DNA of 64,000 bases, taken from contig CANMLW010000007.1 of assembly GCA_947498705.1 (NCBI GenBank), positions 62,001 to 126,000 of the forward strand, read 5' to 3'. Below, piece by piece: positions 26,752 to 35,833 of this stretch (position 1 is the first letter of the stretch; each line of letters starts with the position of its first letter). The notes under the pieces are model-generated. The model was not told where the DNA came from. It searched no databases and saw only the letters and a list, made by a program, of their open reading frames with translations. The translations under genes and the position numbers were made by a program. The stretch is from an uncultured Aquimarina sp. (GTDB lineage Bacteria; Bacteroidota; Bacteroidia; Flavobacteriales; Flavobacteriaceae).

Positions 26752-27297
26752 TTACTCATGCTTCCAACCAGTATCAAATCCATCGATACTTATACTATTT
26801 TTTTCTTCCTGATATTTACTTAATCGATCTTTCCCTTGTTTTTCTGCCCAGGATTGTAACTGGGTTCTCTCTTCTTGAAATTCCATAAAAGGAACCGCAT
26901 ACCCACAAGATGTTTGTACTTTATTTACCTGCATCCTTATAATTTGTCGGGATCCCTCGATTTTAGGAAAGTGATGAATATATTGTTGATAAAACGAGTC
27001 GCTTTCATGATAAATCTCAGCATTTCCGTATAACCTTAAAATCAATGGTTTTCCTTCGAAAGCACAAAACATAATCGTCATTCGCTTATTTTTAAGCAAA
27101 TGAGCTGCAGTTTCATTACCGCTTCCTGTAAGGTTAAGCCAGATAACTTGATTCGAATTAAGTACCCTAAAAGTATCCATCCCTTTTGGCGAGATATTTA
27201 CACTTCCTTCTGTAGCAGCTGTTCCCACAAAAAAAATTTTTTGATTAGCAATAAACTCTTCTTGCTCTTTACTTATTTTGGTATACATTTTAGCCAT
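26752..27297 (-). CDS. PPOX-family flavin-binding oxidoreductase-like protein
   Basis: 181-residue protein of the pyridoxamine-phosphate-oxidase-like split-barrel family. KIFFVGTAATEGSVNISPKGMDTFRV, WLNLTGSGNETAAHLLKNKRMTIMF and RLYGNAEIY are the usual strands of this group, which bind FMN or related cofactors. It is not the vitamin B6 enzyme itself. The C-terminal 50 residues include GYAVPFMEF, a feature of one subgroup. It is a single gene, divergent from the GNAT gene. Confidence 0.88.
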   Translation of the reverse strand: MAKMYTKISKEQEEFIANQKIFFVGTAATEGSVNISPKGMDTFRVLNSNQVIWLNLTGSGNETAAHLLKNKRMTIMFCAFEGKPLILRLYGNAEIYHESDSFYQQYIHHFPKIEGSRQIIRMQVNKVQTSCGYAVPFMEFQEERTQLQSWAEKQGKDRLSKYQEEKNSISIDGFDTGWKHE

Positions 27298-27377
27298 AAG
27301 CCCTACTGTTTAATTTCTTAGAATTGCATTGATACTAATACTTTATAAAAGTACGTAAAGCAACAGTTGTTCTGTAG

Positions 27378-27385
27378 TATATTTG
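27378..27385 (+). promoter_or_regulatory. -7 element of the GNAT gene promoter
   Basis: TATATTTG matches TAnnTTTG exactly, 38 bp before the ATG at 27423. Confidence 0.5.
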
Positions 27386-27422
27386 CTTAAAATTTATTTC
27401 AATTACAATATACTACCCTTAT

Positions 27423-27965
27423 ATGTCAAAGTATCTTTTTCAATCAGAGCGTTTAGGCTTTAGAAATTGGTCTCTAGATGATCTGGAAATCTTAAGTCAA
27501 ATAAATAATGACGATGCTGTAATGGAATTTTTTCCGTTTAAACCGTCTATAGAAGACACCAAAGCGTTTATAATCAGAATGCAAGAGCAATATTCTCAAA
27601 AAAAGTTCTGTTATTTTGCAGTGGATATAATTGATACTAATGAATGTATCGGTTTTATCGGATTAAGTGAACAAACCTATTTAAAAGAGTTGGGTTCTTT
27701 TGTAGATATTGGTTGGAGGCTAAAAAAATCCATTTGGAATAAAGGATATGCTACAGAAGGTGCAAAAGCGTGCCTTGAGTATGGGTTCGATCAAATTGGG
27801 TTAGAATCTATTTATTCTATTGCCCCAGAGATAAATGTAAAGTCAGAATTAATCATGAAAAAAATTGGGATGCAACGCATCAAAACTTTTGAACATCCCA
27901 AACTGTTAAATGACACTCGTTTAAAAAACTGTGTGCTATACAAAACATTACCTTTAACAAAGTAA
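27423..27965 (+). CDS. GNAT-family N-acetyltransferase (RimJ/RimL-like)
   Basis: 180 residues. SERLGFRNWSLDDLEILSQINND is the usual opening of RimJ/RimL-type acetyltransferases, followed by CIGFIGLSEQ and the acetyl-CoA binding strand-loop VDIGWRLKKSIWNKGYATEGAKACLEY. It should transfer acetyl from acetyl-CoA to an amine of a protein or small molecule; the acceptor is unknown. It is a single gene with its own -7 element. Confidence 0.9.
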   Translation: MSKYLFQSERLGFRNWSLDDLEILSQINNDDAVMEFFPFKPSIEDTKAFIIRMQEQYSQKKFCYFAVDIIDTNECIGFIGLSEQTYLKELGSFVDIGWRLKKSIWNKGYATEGAKACLEYGFDQIGLESIYSIAPEINVKSELIMKKIGMQRIKTFEHPKLLNDTRLKNCVLYKTLPLTK

Positions 27966-28064
27966 TCGTTCCTAGCCTGTCTAATTAGTAGTAAAAACAA
28001 AAAATATAAACACCTCATTTATAGAAAAAACCAGTATCTTGTAGCAACTACAAAAACATCATCA

Positions 28065-28607
28065 ATGGCTTCAAGAATAAAAAAGACCGTATTCTCTTTT
28101 CTTCTATTGCTCTGTTGTATTCATGTATCATTTTCACAACAAAATGTTATTCATGATAAAATAAATACAGACATTTATAACACATTTTCTAAGGCATATC
28201 AAACGTTAGATTATGCCTTGTTCGCATCAATCCATAGCAAAAAAATGATTCGAATTGCTGGAGATGGAGGTACTATCAAAAATGCAACAGAGTATCTTAA
28301 AGGGTATGAAAAACGTTGGAGCGATCCTAAACGTACTCCTGCATCTATAGATTTTAGACTATTCGAAAGAATAGTATCCGATTCACTGGTTTCTGATAGA
28401 GGAATATATAAAGTTTCTTATAAGGACAGTCTTCAAAATGTACGGCATTCTTATGGGCAATTTCATGTGTTGCTTCGGTTGATTAATAAAAGTTGGAAAA
28501 TAACAATAGATTATGATTCTAACGAAAAAAATACCATAAACGAAAAGAGCTATCTAAATGCCTTTGCTCTTTCTGATCATACCAAGTACAGTAAAACTAA
28601 ACACTAA
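28065..28607 (+). CDS. exported NTF2-like (DUF4440-type) protein
   Basis: 180 residues with an N-terminal hydrophobic signal (residues 8-27, ending SFSQ). The rest, with AYQTLDYALFASIHSKKMIRIAGDGGTIKNATEYLKGYEKRW and then YGQFHVLLRLINKSWKITIDYDS, has the cone-shaped NTF2-like layout where residues lining a pocket vary between families. No catalytic set is obvious. It ends 7 bp before the peroxidase-like gene and may be co-transcribed with it. Confidence 0.78.
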   Translation: MASRIKKTVFSFLLLLCCIHVSFSQQNVIHDKINTDIYNTFSKAYQTLDYALFASIHSKKMIRIAGDGGTIKNATEYLKGYEKRWSDPKRTPASIDFRLFERIVSDSLVSDRGIYKVSYKDSLQNVRHSYGQFHVLLRLINKSWKITIDYDSNEKNTINEKSYLNAFALSDHTKYSKTKH

Positions 28608-28614
28608 CAATCTA

Positions 28615-29220
28615 ATGAGCTGGATTAAAGCAATATCATACAAGGAAGCAACCGGAGAGTTAAAGAGGATTTATGAGCGAATTAAAGGCCCTAATGATAC
28701 TATTGATAATGTATTATCTATTCATAGCCTTAGACCTCATACACTTATTGGTCATATGGGCCTATATAAAAATGTATTGCATAACATAAACAATACGCTA
28801 CCAAAATGGTATCTAGAAACATTGGGTGTTTATGTAAGCCACCTTAATCAATGTAGCTATTGTGTAGATCATCATTCTGCAGGATTGAAACGATTATTAA
28901 AAGACGACGCTCGGTTTGAAGAAATTATTACTTGCCTACTAAATGATAAAACCGAACAACATTTTAAATATCAATATTTAGCTGGGTTGAAATATGCCAA
29001 GAAGCTTACTATAGCACATCACACCATAGTCGAATCTGATATTTTTCATCTAAAAGAACAGGGGTTTAACGAAGGTGAAATCCTTGAAATCAATCAGGTG
29101 GTGAGTTATTTTAATTATGCAAACAGAACTGTGGTTGGACTAGGAGTTACTACGGAAGGTGATATCATAGGACTCTCTCCTAATGAAGATAGTGATGCAG
29201 AAAACTGGAATCATTCCTAA
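28615..29220 (+). CDS. AhpD-like peroxidase-related protein
   Basis: 201 residues. ATG 28615 (MSWIKAISY) is chosen because it gives the family's normal N-terminus and avoids overlap with the upstream gene. The redox motif CSYCVDHH (C80, C83, H87) is that of carboxymuconolactone-decarboxylase-fold peroxidases such as AhpD. The family reduces hydroperoxides, using the two cysteines with a partner. The spacing to the NTF2-like gene is 7 bp and a strong terminator follows. Confidence 0.88.
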   Translation: MSWIKAISYKEATGELKRIYERIKGPNDTIDNVLSIHSLRPHTLIGHMGLYKNVLHNINNTLPKWYLETLGVYVSHLNQCSYCVDHHSAGLKRLLKDDARFEEIITCLLNDKTEQHFKYQYLAGLKYAKKLTIAHHTIVESDIFHLKEQGFNEGEILEINQVVSYFNYANRTVVGLGVTTEGDIIGLSPNEDSDAENWNHS

Positions 29221-29270
29221 CATCCTGTTTAGATTTTAATTTTTATACGATTTGCAAAACAAGAGTAATA

Positions 29271-29302
29271 AAAAAGTGTGATTATAACTAATCACACTTT
29301 TT
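29271..29302. terminator. bidirectional terminator
   Basis: A perfect 14-bp stem (29271-29284 with 29289-29302) with a 4-nt loop has A's at the left and T's at the right, serving both the peroxidase gene and convergent glyA. Confidence 0.9.
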
Positions 29303-29325
29303 TAAATATATCGTATATAATATGT

Positions 29326-30600
29326 TTACGCTACAAACAAAGGCTTATCTGCCATCATTGCATTTACATCGTTTGCGATATCTTCTAATACTTCTTGGTT
29401 TTCTACATTGGTAATAACACGATCAATAAGTTCTACTATTGCAGACATATCATTCTCTTTAAGACCTCTTGTCGTTACTGCAGATACTCCTATACGTATC
29501 CCAGAAGTAACAAATGGTGACTTATCATCAAAAGGTACCATATTTTTATTTACAGTAATATCGGCAACCCCTAAAGCTTCTTCTGCCTGTTTACCGCTTA
29601 CACCTTTGTTACGTAAGTCGATTAACATCATATGGTTATCGGTTCCTCCAGAAATAACTTCGTAGCCTTTATTTACAAAAGCATCTGCCATTACTGCTGC
29701 ATTCTTCTTTACCTGTACCGTATAATGTAAAAACTCATCTGTTAAAGCCTCTCCAAAAGCAATACCTTTTGCTGCAATAATATGTTCTAACGGTCCTCCT
29801 TGATTTCCAGGAAAAACAGCACTATCAAAGATAGAAGACATCATGCGTTTCTTTCCGCTTTTTAGAGTAATCCCAAATGGGTTTTCAAAATCTTCTCCCA
29901 TTATTATAAGACCTCCTCTTGGACCCCTTAATGTTTTATGTGTAGTTGTAGTTACTACGTGGCAATGAGGTACTGGATCAGAAAGCAACCCTTTGGCTAT
30001 TAAACCTGCTGGATGTGCGATATCTGCAAAAAGAATAGCTCCAACGCTATCTGCAATTTCTCTAAATCTTTTATAATCTATTTCTCTAGAATAAGAAGAT
30101 GCTCCCGCAATAATCATTTGAGGTTTTTCTGCAGTAGCTATTTCCTGAATTTTATCATAGTTCAAACGTCCCGTTTCTTTTTCTACGCCATAAAAAACAG
30201 GATTGTATAATTTACCAGAAAAATTAACTGGTGAACCATGAGTTAAATGGCCTCCATGAGAAAGATCAAAACCTAATACCTTATCTCCTGGCTTAAGGCA
30301 TGCATGGTATACTGCTGTATTTGCTTGTGAACCTGAATGAGGTTGCACATTGGCATACGCTGCACCAAACAATTCTTTTGCTCGATCAATAGCAATTTGT
30401 TCTATAACATCTACTACAGCACAGCCACCATAGTAACGTTTTCCAGGATATCCTTCGGCATACTTATTCGTTAGAACGGATCCCGCAGCCTCCATCACTT
30501 GTTCACTTACAAAGTTTTCTGAAGCAATAAGTTCTAATCCGTTTATCTGACGTTCTTTTTCGTCTTGAATTAAATCAAAAATTTGTTCGTCGCGTTGCAT
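29326..30600 (-). CDS. glyA: serine hydroxymethyltransferase
   Basis: 424-residue PLP enzyme that converts serine and tetrahydrofolate to glycine and methylene-tetrahydrofolate, feeding one-carbon metabolism. [33 protein letters not shown] and [14 protein letters not shown] are all clear; K222 in the last forms the PLP Schiff base. Length is that of bacterial GlyA. It is a single gene with a -7 element 97 bp upstream and a strong terminator downstream. Confidence 0.97.
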   Translation of the reverse strand: MQRDEQIFDLIQDEKERQINGLELIASENFVSEQVMEAAGSVLTNKYAEGYPGKRYYGGCAVVDVIEQIAIDRAKELFGAAYANVQPHSGSQANTAVYHACLKPGDKVLGFDLSHGGHLTHGSPVNFSGKLYNPVFYGVEKETGRLNYDKIQEIATAEKPQMIIAGASSYSREIDYKRFREIADSVGAILFADIAHPAGLIAKGLLSDPVPHCHVVTTTTHKTLRGPRGGLIIMGEDFENPFGITLKSGKKRMMSSIFDSAVFPGNQGGPLEHIIAAKGIAFGEALTDEFLHYTVQVKKNAAVMADAFVNKGYEVISGGTDNHMMLIDLRNKGVSGKQAEEALGVADITVNKNMVPFDDKSPFVTSGIRIGVSAVTTRGLKENDMSAIVELIDRVITNVENQEVLEDIANDVNAMMADKPLFVA

Positions 30601-30696
30601 GAATTGATAATTTTTTAATAAAGGCGTAAAAATAGGAAATCCATTCTTTAAATCAACCTAAAAAAGCCCTAATTAATTAGAACTATTTCTTTGCTG

Positions 30697-30704
30697 CAAA
30701 AATA
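30697..30704 (-). promoter_or_regulatory. -7 element of the glyA promoter
   Basis: TATTTTTG on the minus strand matches TAnnTTTG exactly, 97 bp before the glyA start. Confidence 0.45.
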
Positions 30705-30900
30705 TTGCTTTTCTACCAGTATATATCACAAATGCCCTTAAAAAAAACCAACACATAGCACTGATATACAAGCTAATAAAAGCATACGGTTTTCTGCTAA
30801 AAAAAATCTCTATATATTAATATTTCAGAACAATAATCATTCTTATCAATATTTTATGTATTTTTTATATAATTAAAAACCAATAACCGTTCGAAAATTA

Positions 30901-30908
30901 TATATTTG
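30901..30908 (+). promoter_or_regulatory. -7 element of the fumarylacetoacetase promoter
   Basis: TATATTTG matches TAnnTTTG exactly, 40 bp before ATG 30948. It overlaps a GTG at 30906, which therefore cannot be the true start. Confidence 0.5.
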
Positions 30909-30947
30909 GTTAAGAGAATTTACCCTAAACTTTATAAAAAAACAATA

Positions 30948-32228
30948 ATGCCCATAACAGCAAATTATCCTAATAGAAAAACATGGATTGAAACTCCTCC
31001 TGTTACAGATTTCCCTATACAAAACATTCCTTTTGGTGTGTTTTTGACCAGAGATGACATTATTACAATAGGTACGCGTATTGGTAATACAGCCATTGAT
31101 CTGGGCGCACTTCATCAATTGGGTTATTTTGAAGGAATTCCGTTAACAGATGATATCTTCTTGCAAGACTCTCTAAATGATTTTATTTCAGACGGAAAAA
31201 AAACATGGAGATTGGTACGTAATAGAATTGCTGATATTTTTGACGCAGAAAATGATGCTTTAAAAAACAATGAAAAACATCGACAAGAAGTATTGTTTTC
31301 TCTCGATGAAATCGAAATGCAGCTTCCCGTAAGAATTGGTGATTATACTGATTTTTATAGTAGTATAGAACATGCTACCAATGTAGGTAAAATGTTTAGA
31401 GACCCAGAAAATGCTTTGCTTCCTAATTGGTTACATATGCCTGTTGGTTATCATGGGCGAAGTAGTTCTGTTATTCCGTCGGGTATTCCAATTCATAGGC
31501 CTCAGGGGCAAAAATTAATTAATGGTGCCCAAGACCCTATTTTTGGGCCATCGAGATTGGTTGATTTTGAATTAGAAATGGCATTTATCACAACAGATGC
31601 AAATCATCTTGGAGAACCCATCCCAATAGAAGAAGCAGAAGATTATATCTTTGGCCTTGTTTTGTTTAATGATTGGAGTGCCAGAGATATTCAAAAATGG
31701 GAATATGTTCCTCTTGGACCGTTCTTAGGAAAAAACTTTGCATCTTCTATCTCTCCTTGGATTGTTACTTTGGACGCATTAGAACCGTATAGAACTGCGG
31801 GTGTAAAACCATTAAAAAAACAACTACCATATTTACAATACAAAGGAAACCAAAGCTTCGATATTAAACTAGAGGTTGCCATTCAACCCGAGAAAGCTAC
31901 GGAAACTATTGTCTCGAAAAGTAATTTTAAACATATGTATTGGACAATGGCACAGCAATTAACACATCATACAGTAAATGGATGCCCCGTTAATTCTGGA
32001 GACCTAATGGGCAGTGGGACTCTTTCTGGACCTACGCCAGACGCATATGGTTCTATGTTAGAATTAAGCTGGAGAGGAGAAAAGCCTGTACAACTTAATG
32101 AAGGAGGTGATAGAAAGTTTATTGAAGACAATGATACAGTAATTATGAGAGGATATTGTGAAAAAGAAGGTATCCGAATCGGTTTTGGAGAAGTATCTAC
32201 AAAATTACTTCCCGTTTTCAAGAAATAA
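30948..32228 (+). CDS. fahA: fumarylacetoacetase
   Basis: 426-residue enzyme of tyrosine breakdown that splits fumarylacetoacetate to fumarate and acetoacetate. It is of the eukaryotic-type length. DFYSSIEHATNVGKMFR, MPVGYHGRSSSVIPSG, FELEMAFI, FNDWSARDIQKWEYVPLGPFLGKNFA and SGDLMGSGTLSGP are diagnostic, and give the Asp/His pair and the acidic metal ligands. I choose ATG 30948 because the upstream GTG overlaps the -7 element. No homogentisate dioxygenase gene is next to it. A weak hairpin terminator follows. Confidence 0.96.
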   Translation: MPITANYPNRKTWIETPPVTDFPIQNIPFGVFLTRDDIITIGTRIGNTAIDLGALHQLGYFEGIPLTDDIFLQDSLNDFISDGKKTWRLVRNRIADIFDAENDALKNNEKHRQEVLFSLDEIEMQLPVRIGDYTDFYSSIEHATNVGKMFRDPENALLPNWLHMPVGYHGRSSSVIPSGIPIHRPQGQKLINGAQDPIFGPSRLVDFELEMAFITTDANHLGEPIPIEEAEDYIFGLVLFNDWSARDIQKWEYVPLGPFLGKNFASSISPWIVTLDALEPYRTAGVKPLKKQLPYLQYKGNQSFDIKLEVAIQPEKATETIVSKSNFKHMYWTMAQQLTHHTVNGCPVNSGDLMGSGTLSGPTPDAYGSMLELSWRGEKPVQLNEGGDRKFIEDNDTVIMRGYCEKEGIRIGFGEVSTKLLPVFKK

Positions 32229-32249
32229 CGTATGAATAAACTTACACAA

Positions 32250-32281
32250 AAGCCTCGAAAAGATAAATTCGGGGTTTTTTT
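32250..32281 (+). terminator. terminator of the fumarylacetoacetase gene
   Basis: AAGCCTCGAA (32250-32259) pairs with TTCGGGGTTT (32268-32277) with G-U pairs, followed by T's. Confidence 0.7.
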
Positions 32282-32337
32282 ATTATCTTTTGGCATCAAA
32301 ATTGTTTTTACTCTACCCAAACCTAAATAGAATTGAC

Positions 32338-33525
32338 ATGAAAAGACTACTACCCCTACTACTTATTGCTATTTTGATTCAATCGTGTAGCAGTGTTAAA
32401 AAAACTGAACAAGCCTTAAATACGGGCAACTATGATCAAGCTATTAATATTGCATTAAATAAGCTTAGAACTAATAAAGGTAAAAAAGGTAAGCAACCTT
32501 ATATTCTTATGCTCGAGCAAGCTTATGGCAAAGTTGTGGATCGTGATAAAAACGCGGTTATCTATCTAGAAAAAGAAGGCAACCCAGCGAATCTGGAAAA
32601 AATGTATAATACGTATGTGGCCTTAAAAAACAGACAAGAAAGAATCAAACCATTGCTCCCCCTTTATTTGACAGAAGAAGGGCGTAATGCTAATTTTTTA
32701 ATGGACAATTATGACCAAAAAATCATAAATACTAAGGATAAACTTTCTGATTATCTTTATAACAATGCCAAAAACTTACTTTCATCTGCTACTCAAAAAA
32801 GAGATTACAGAGAGGTATATGATGACTTAATATATCTAGATAAGATAAACCCAGGATATAGAAATATAAAAGGGATGCTAGAAGAAGCACACCATAAGGG
32901 TACTGATTTTGTAAAAGTATTGATGAAAAACAATACCGATGTTATCATTCCTAAAAGGTTAGAGAGCGACTTGCTTAATTTTGGCACCTATGGCCTTAAC
33001 GATTTATGGACCGTATACCACAGTCAGCCACAACGATCTGTTTCTTATGACTATGCGATGGAGATAGCTTTAAGAGAAATCAATATATCACCCGAACAAG
33101 TAAAAGAGCGACAACTAGAAAAAGAAAAGTTGGTAAAGGACGGTTGGGAATACCTGCTAGATGAAAATGATGAAATTGTTGTTGACGATAAGGGAGAAAA
33201 AGTTAAAGTTGATAAAATGGTAAAAGTACGTTGCCAATATTATGAGTTTACACAATTTAAAGCTACAAACGTTGTAGGTAACGTGCAGTACAGAAATTTA
33301 AGAACAAAACAACTTCTAGATGCTTTTCCTATTGCTAGTGAATATGTGTTTCAGCATATTTATGCAAACTACAATGGGGATAAAAGAGCGCTCGAAGATG
33401 CTTTATTAGGATTCTTGGGACAACGTGCAGTACCGTTCCCTAGCAACGAACAAATGGTGTATGACTCTGGAGAAGATTTAAAATTGAAAATAAAAGGAAT
33501 TATTACTAAATATCGATTTAGGTAG
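32338..33525 (+). CDS. lipoprotein of unknown function
   Basis: 395 residues. ATG 32338 gives a clean lipoprotein signal, MKRLLPLLLIAILIQSCSS, with the lipidated cysteine at position 17; codons upstream add nothing useful. After it come helical TPR-like repeats (ALNTGNYDQAINIALNKLR, then YNTYVALKNRQERIKPLL), and the end (VEFPSNEQM-like AVPFPSNEQMVYDSGEDLKLKIKGII) may be a small beta domain. It is anchored in the envelope by inference. I do not recognise a named family. Confidence 0.8.
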   Translation: MKRLLPLLLIAILIQSCSSVKKTEQALNTGNYDQAINIALNKLRTNKGKKGKQPYILMLEQAYGKVVDRDKNAVIYLEKEGNPANLEKMYNTYVALKNRQERIKPLLPLYLTEEGRNANFLMDNYDQKIINTKDKLSDYLYNNAKNLLSSATQKRDYREVYDDLIYLDKINPGYRNIKGMLEEAHHKGTDFVKVLMKNNTDVIIPKRLESDLLNFGTYGLNDLWTVYHSQPQRSVSYDYAMEIALREINISPEQVKERQLEKEKLVKDGWEYLLDENDEIVVDDKGEKVKVDKMVKVRCQYYEFTQFKATNVVGNVQYRNLRTKQLLDAFPIASEYVFQHIYANYNGDKRALEDALLGFLGQRAVPFPSNEQMVYDSGEDLKLKIKGIITKYRFR

Positions 33526-33557
33526 AGTTTCCTAGTACCTAAATCTAACTATGTTAT

Positions 33558-33599
33558 CAAAAGCATATGTATCTTCATAAAGGACATGTGCTTTTGTTT
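33558..33599 (+). terminator. probable terminator after the lipoprotein gene
   Basis: AAAAGCATATGT (33559-33570) pairs with ACATGTGCTTTT (33584-33595) with one wobble, with a short T-rich tail. It may also serve ytxJ on the other strand. Confidence 0.55.
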
Positions 33600-33656
33600 A
33601 TAGTACCTATAATACTTCTTATATGCAATGCACCCTCTGAGGTGGTAAAAATAGTA

Positions 33657-34061
33657 TTATACTAATTGATGTATTACCTGTGGTGTAATCATACTATGCG
33701 ATGCATGATGTACCGTTGCTCCATTTTTGATAATAATTAATTGTGGAGATTCATGAAACACCTGGAACCTTGCAGCTATCTCTGACGACACTTCTCTAAA
33801 ACTTAATAAATCTAGATAATATAAATCAATGGCACCCTCTGCAATGTCGTAACTACTTTCAAAATTACGGATAACCATTCCACTGATCCCACAACGGGTA
33901 GAATGCTTAAAAATAACTTGAGGTCTCGTAGCTGAAGTTTTGGCTATTTTATCCAGTTGTTCTATAGAGGTTAGCTTTTGCCACGGTAACGGTTGTTTCT
34001 CTTCTTTTGGTTTCTTCTGTTCTTTTTCTGTAGATCCAAACAATTTATCTAATAATCCCAT
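33657..34061 (-). CDS. ytxJ: bacillithiol-system monothiol protein YtxJ
   Basis: 134-residue thioredoxin-fold protein. After a charged N-terminal stretch comes QLDKIAKTSATRPQVIFKHSTRCGISGMVIRNFE; the single cysteine in TRCGIS is the active site, as in monothiol bacilliredoxins. FHESPQLIIIKNG supplies the cis-proline strand. It should reverse bacillithiol mixed disulfides on proteins, and its presence suggests that the organism makes bacillithiol. It stands alone with an exact -7 element. Confidence 0.88.
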   Translation of the reverse strand: MGLLDKLFGSTEKEQKKPKEEKQPLPWQKLTSIEQLDKIAKTSATRPQVIFKHSTRCGISGMVIRNFESSYDIAEGAIDLYYLDLLSFREVSSEIAARFQVFHESPQLIIIKNGATVHHASHSMITPQVIHQLV

Positions 34062-34080
34062 TTTCTAATTCTTATATACG

Positions 34081-34088
34081 CAAACTTA
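34081..34088 (-). promoter_or_regulatory. -7 element of the ytxJ promoter
   Basis: TAAGTTTG on the minus strand matches TAnnTTTG, 20 bp before the ytxJ start. Confidence 0.5.
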
Positions 34089-34254
34089 AGCAATTGATTT
34101 TTGTTCTCTCCTATATTTATATAATATAAACAAGACTTGTACAATTCAATTTTGATGATTTTGCAATTTTATTAAAACATACTTTTTGAGTTAGTCGTAG
34201 AAAGCTACGTTCATAACAAAATAAGTATAATTTGTTTTCCTTGTTTTTCCAGTA

Positions 34255-34476
34255 ATGAGTAAAAACTTAGAATTAAAATCGTCTTTTTTCAAAAGAGAGG
34301 AATTTAACGCTCTCAGATAATGAATTAAATAACTTAAAAAAAACGATACTAACCCATATAAAATTTACGCAGCATATTCTAGCTATTTAGAATGGGCAGG
34401 AGCTGTCCTAATCGCCAATGATTTTTGGGAGTTTATGAATGGAATTGAAAACATTGATAAAATTGTAAATGGGTAA
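34255..34476 (+). pseudogene. decayed short gene, product unknown
   Basis: From ATG 34255 the frame codes for MSKNLELKSSFFKREEFNAL, then meets three stops (TAA, TGA and TAA) within about 15 bases, and continues in the same frame as an open stretch to a TAA at 34474 (NPYKIYAAYSSYLEWAGAVL, then IANDFWEFMNGIENIDKIVNG). The segment between, read in another frame, gives DNELNNLKK, so compensating indels near 34313 and in an A8 run near 34336 would restore a 74-codon gene. I do not recognise the family. Chance open frames are possible, but the residue composition looks coding. Confidence 0.4.
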
Positions 34477-34540
34477 AGTCATTTCTTTCAAAAATTTATA
34501 GCTACTTTTCGAAAGTAAATGATTTTTCTACAAAAGAATT

Positions 34541-35155
34541 ATGCTTAAAAAAAAATTAGCACTTGTTTTTTTATTGTTCAGTTTATTCAATTTAAACGCT
34601 CAGGAAACGAGTAATATAACGCTACGAATAACCCCCGGGGTACTCATAAATTCACATTCTGAAAATTTAGGGCTATTTCTCCATGTTGAGCCTAAAATTA
34701 AAATTTCAGAAAACGCAGTTATTGGCTTGAGGTTTGGATTAATATTGAATTCTCAGAAATTTGAAATTAATGAAAGCTCTCCTTTCAATATAAATAAAGA
34801 ACATGACAATGCGGTTGTTTCTTTTGTACCGACCTATGATTATTACTTAAATAAAAATAACATTCGACCATACGTTGGTCTTGGTATAGGTTATTATTTG
34901 GTTTCAGAAATCCCCATTGCCAACCCTTCTCAAGGGGTATCTGATGGAAATGTCAATAATCAAATAGGAGGCTTGTTAAGAACCGGAGTTGAACTAGGTA
35001 AGATAAGGTTTGAGATAGAATATAATTTTATCCCCAAAGCTGATATCGAAATTCCAAATAATCAAATAATCGGTACTGTGGATAACAGTTATTTAGGACT
35101 CTCTATAGGTTTTACCATAGGAGGTAGAAAATACGAAAAACAACCACAAAATTAA
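34541..35155 (+). CDS. small outer-membrane beta-barrel protein
   Basis: 204 residues. Signal peptide MLKKKLALVFLLFSLFNLNAQ, then regular amphipathic strands (NITLRITPGVLI, LFLHVEPKIKI, NAVIGLRFGLIL, IRPYVGLGIGYYLV, GGLLRTGVELGKIRFEIEYNFI, YLGLSIGFTIGG). The pattern is that of 8-stranded outer-membrane barrels. The last strand is followed by a short tail. The DinB-like gene begins 5 bp downstream, so they probably share a transcript. Function unknown. Confidence 0.85.
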   Translation: MLKKKLALVFLLFSLFNLNAQETSNITLRITPGVLINSHSENLGLFLHVEPKIKISENAVIGLRFGLILNSQKFEINESSPFNINKEHDNAVVSFVPTYDYYLNKNNIRPYVGLGIGYYLVSEIPIANPSQGVSDGNVNNQIGGLLRTGVELGKIRFEIEYNFIPKADIEIPNNQIIGTVDNSYLGLSIGFTIGGRKYEKQPQN

Positions 35156-35160
35156 ACCTG

Positions 35161-35646
35161 ATGAATACACTGATTAATCATATCATTAAACAACTGATCG
35201 AAATTCAGCATGGAAAAATATGGATAGGGAGTTCATATGAAAGTAAATTGAATAGCATTGATGACGAATTGGTTTTTGTAAGACCTATCAAAGATTTACA
35301 TAGCATTGCCGAAATCTTTTCGCACCTAACATTATGGAGAAATGAAGCCCTCTTAAAAATTAAAACCGGAAAAGGAAGCAAAACAGATGATTGTGAAGAA
35401 AACTGGCTGACAAATGAAAAATTGAGAATAAAAGGTTGGACCAATATAAAGTCTGAGTTTGATAATAGCCTCACCCAGTTAATCAGCTTGTTAGAAGAAA
35501 AAGATGATACATTTCTAGATAAAGAATATTATGATACTGATTTTAAAGGAAATTATAAATACAGTTTTCTAATAAATGGAATGCTGCACCACGATATATA
35601 CCACCTTGGACAACTAGGTATTATCATAAAATACTTAAAGAAATAA
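35161..35646 (+). CDS. DinB-superfamily protein
   Basis: 161-residue four-helix-bundle protein. The metal-binding histidine triad of the DinB/YfiT fold can be placed in IFSHLTLWRN and in GMLHHDIYHLGQLGII near the C-terminus. Members include bacillithiol S-transferases and other thiol-linked enzymes, so a link with bacillithiol is possible but not shown. It starts 5 bp after the barrel protein gene. Confidence 0.85.
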   Translation: MNTLINHIIKQLIEIQHGKIWIGSSYESKLNSIDDELVFVRPIKDLHSIAEIFSHLTLWRNEALLKIKTGKGSKTDDCEENWLTNEKLRIKGWTNIKSEFDNSLTQLISLLEEKDDTFLDKEYYDTDFKGNYKYSFLINGMLHHDIYHLGQLGIIIKYLKK

Positions 35647-35833
35647 TTATAAGAAAATCCCTTTATAGATAACCATCTTATTTAGAGGTTTATTATAATG
35701 ATATTGCATTTGTCTTCTATCAATCCTATTTCTGTAATATCCATCTGAGCTAAAGTTTAAACTGTCATTTTTTTATTGATACAAAACTGTAACAATTTAG
35801 AATTACATCAATCTTTACGAAAAGCTTTATGTA

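Larger units (their letters stand above)
30601..30947. other. divergent promoter region of glyA and fumarylacetoacetase
   Basis: About 350 bp with no gene. It holds the -7 element for glyA at 30697 on the minus strand and that for fumarylacetoacetase at 30901 on the plus strand. The glyA leader of about 90 nt contains AATTAATT but no riboswitch structure that I can recognise. Confidence 0.6.

Noticed and set aside
30906-30947. GTG start for fumarylacetoacetase
   Set aside because: It overlaps the TATATTTG promoter element and adds residues outside the family; ATG 30948 is better.
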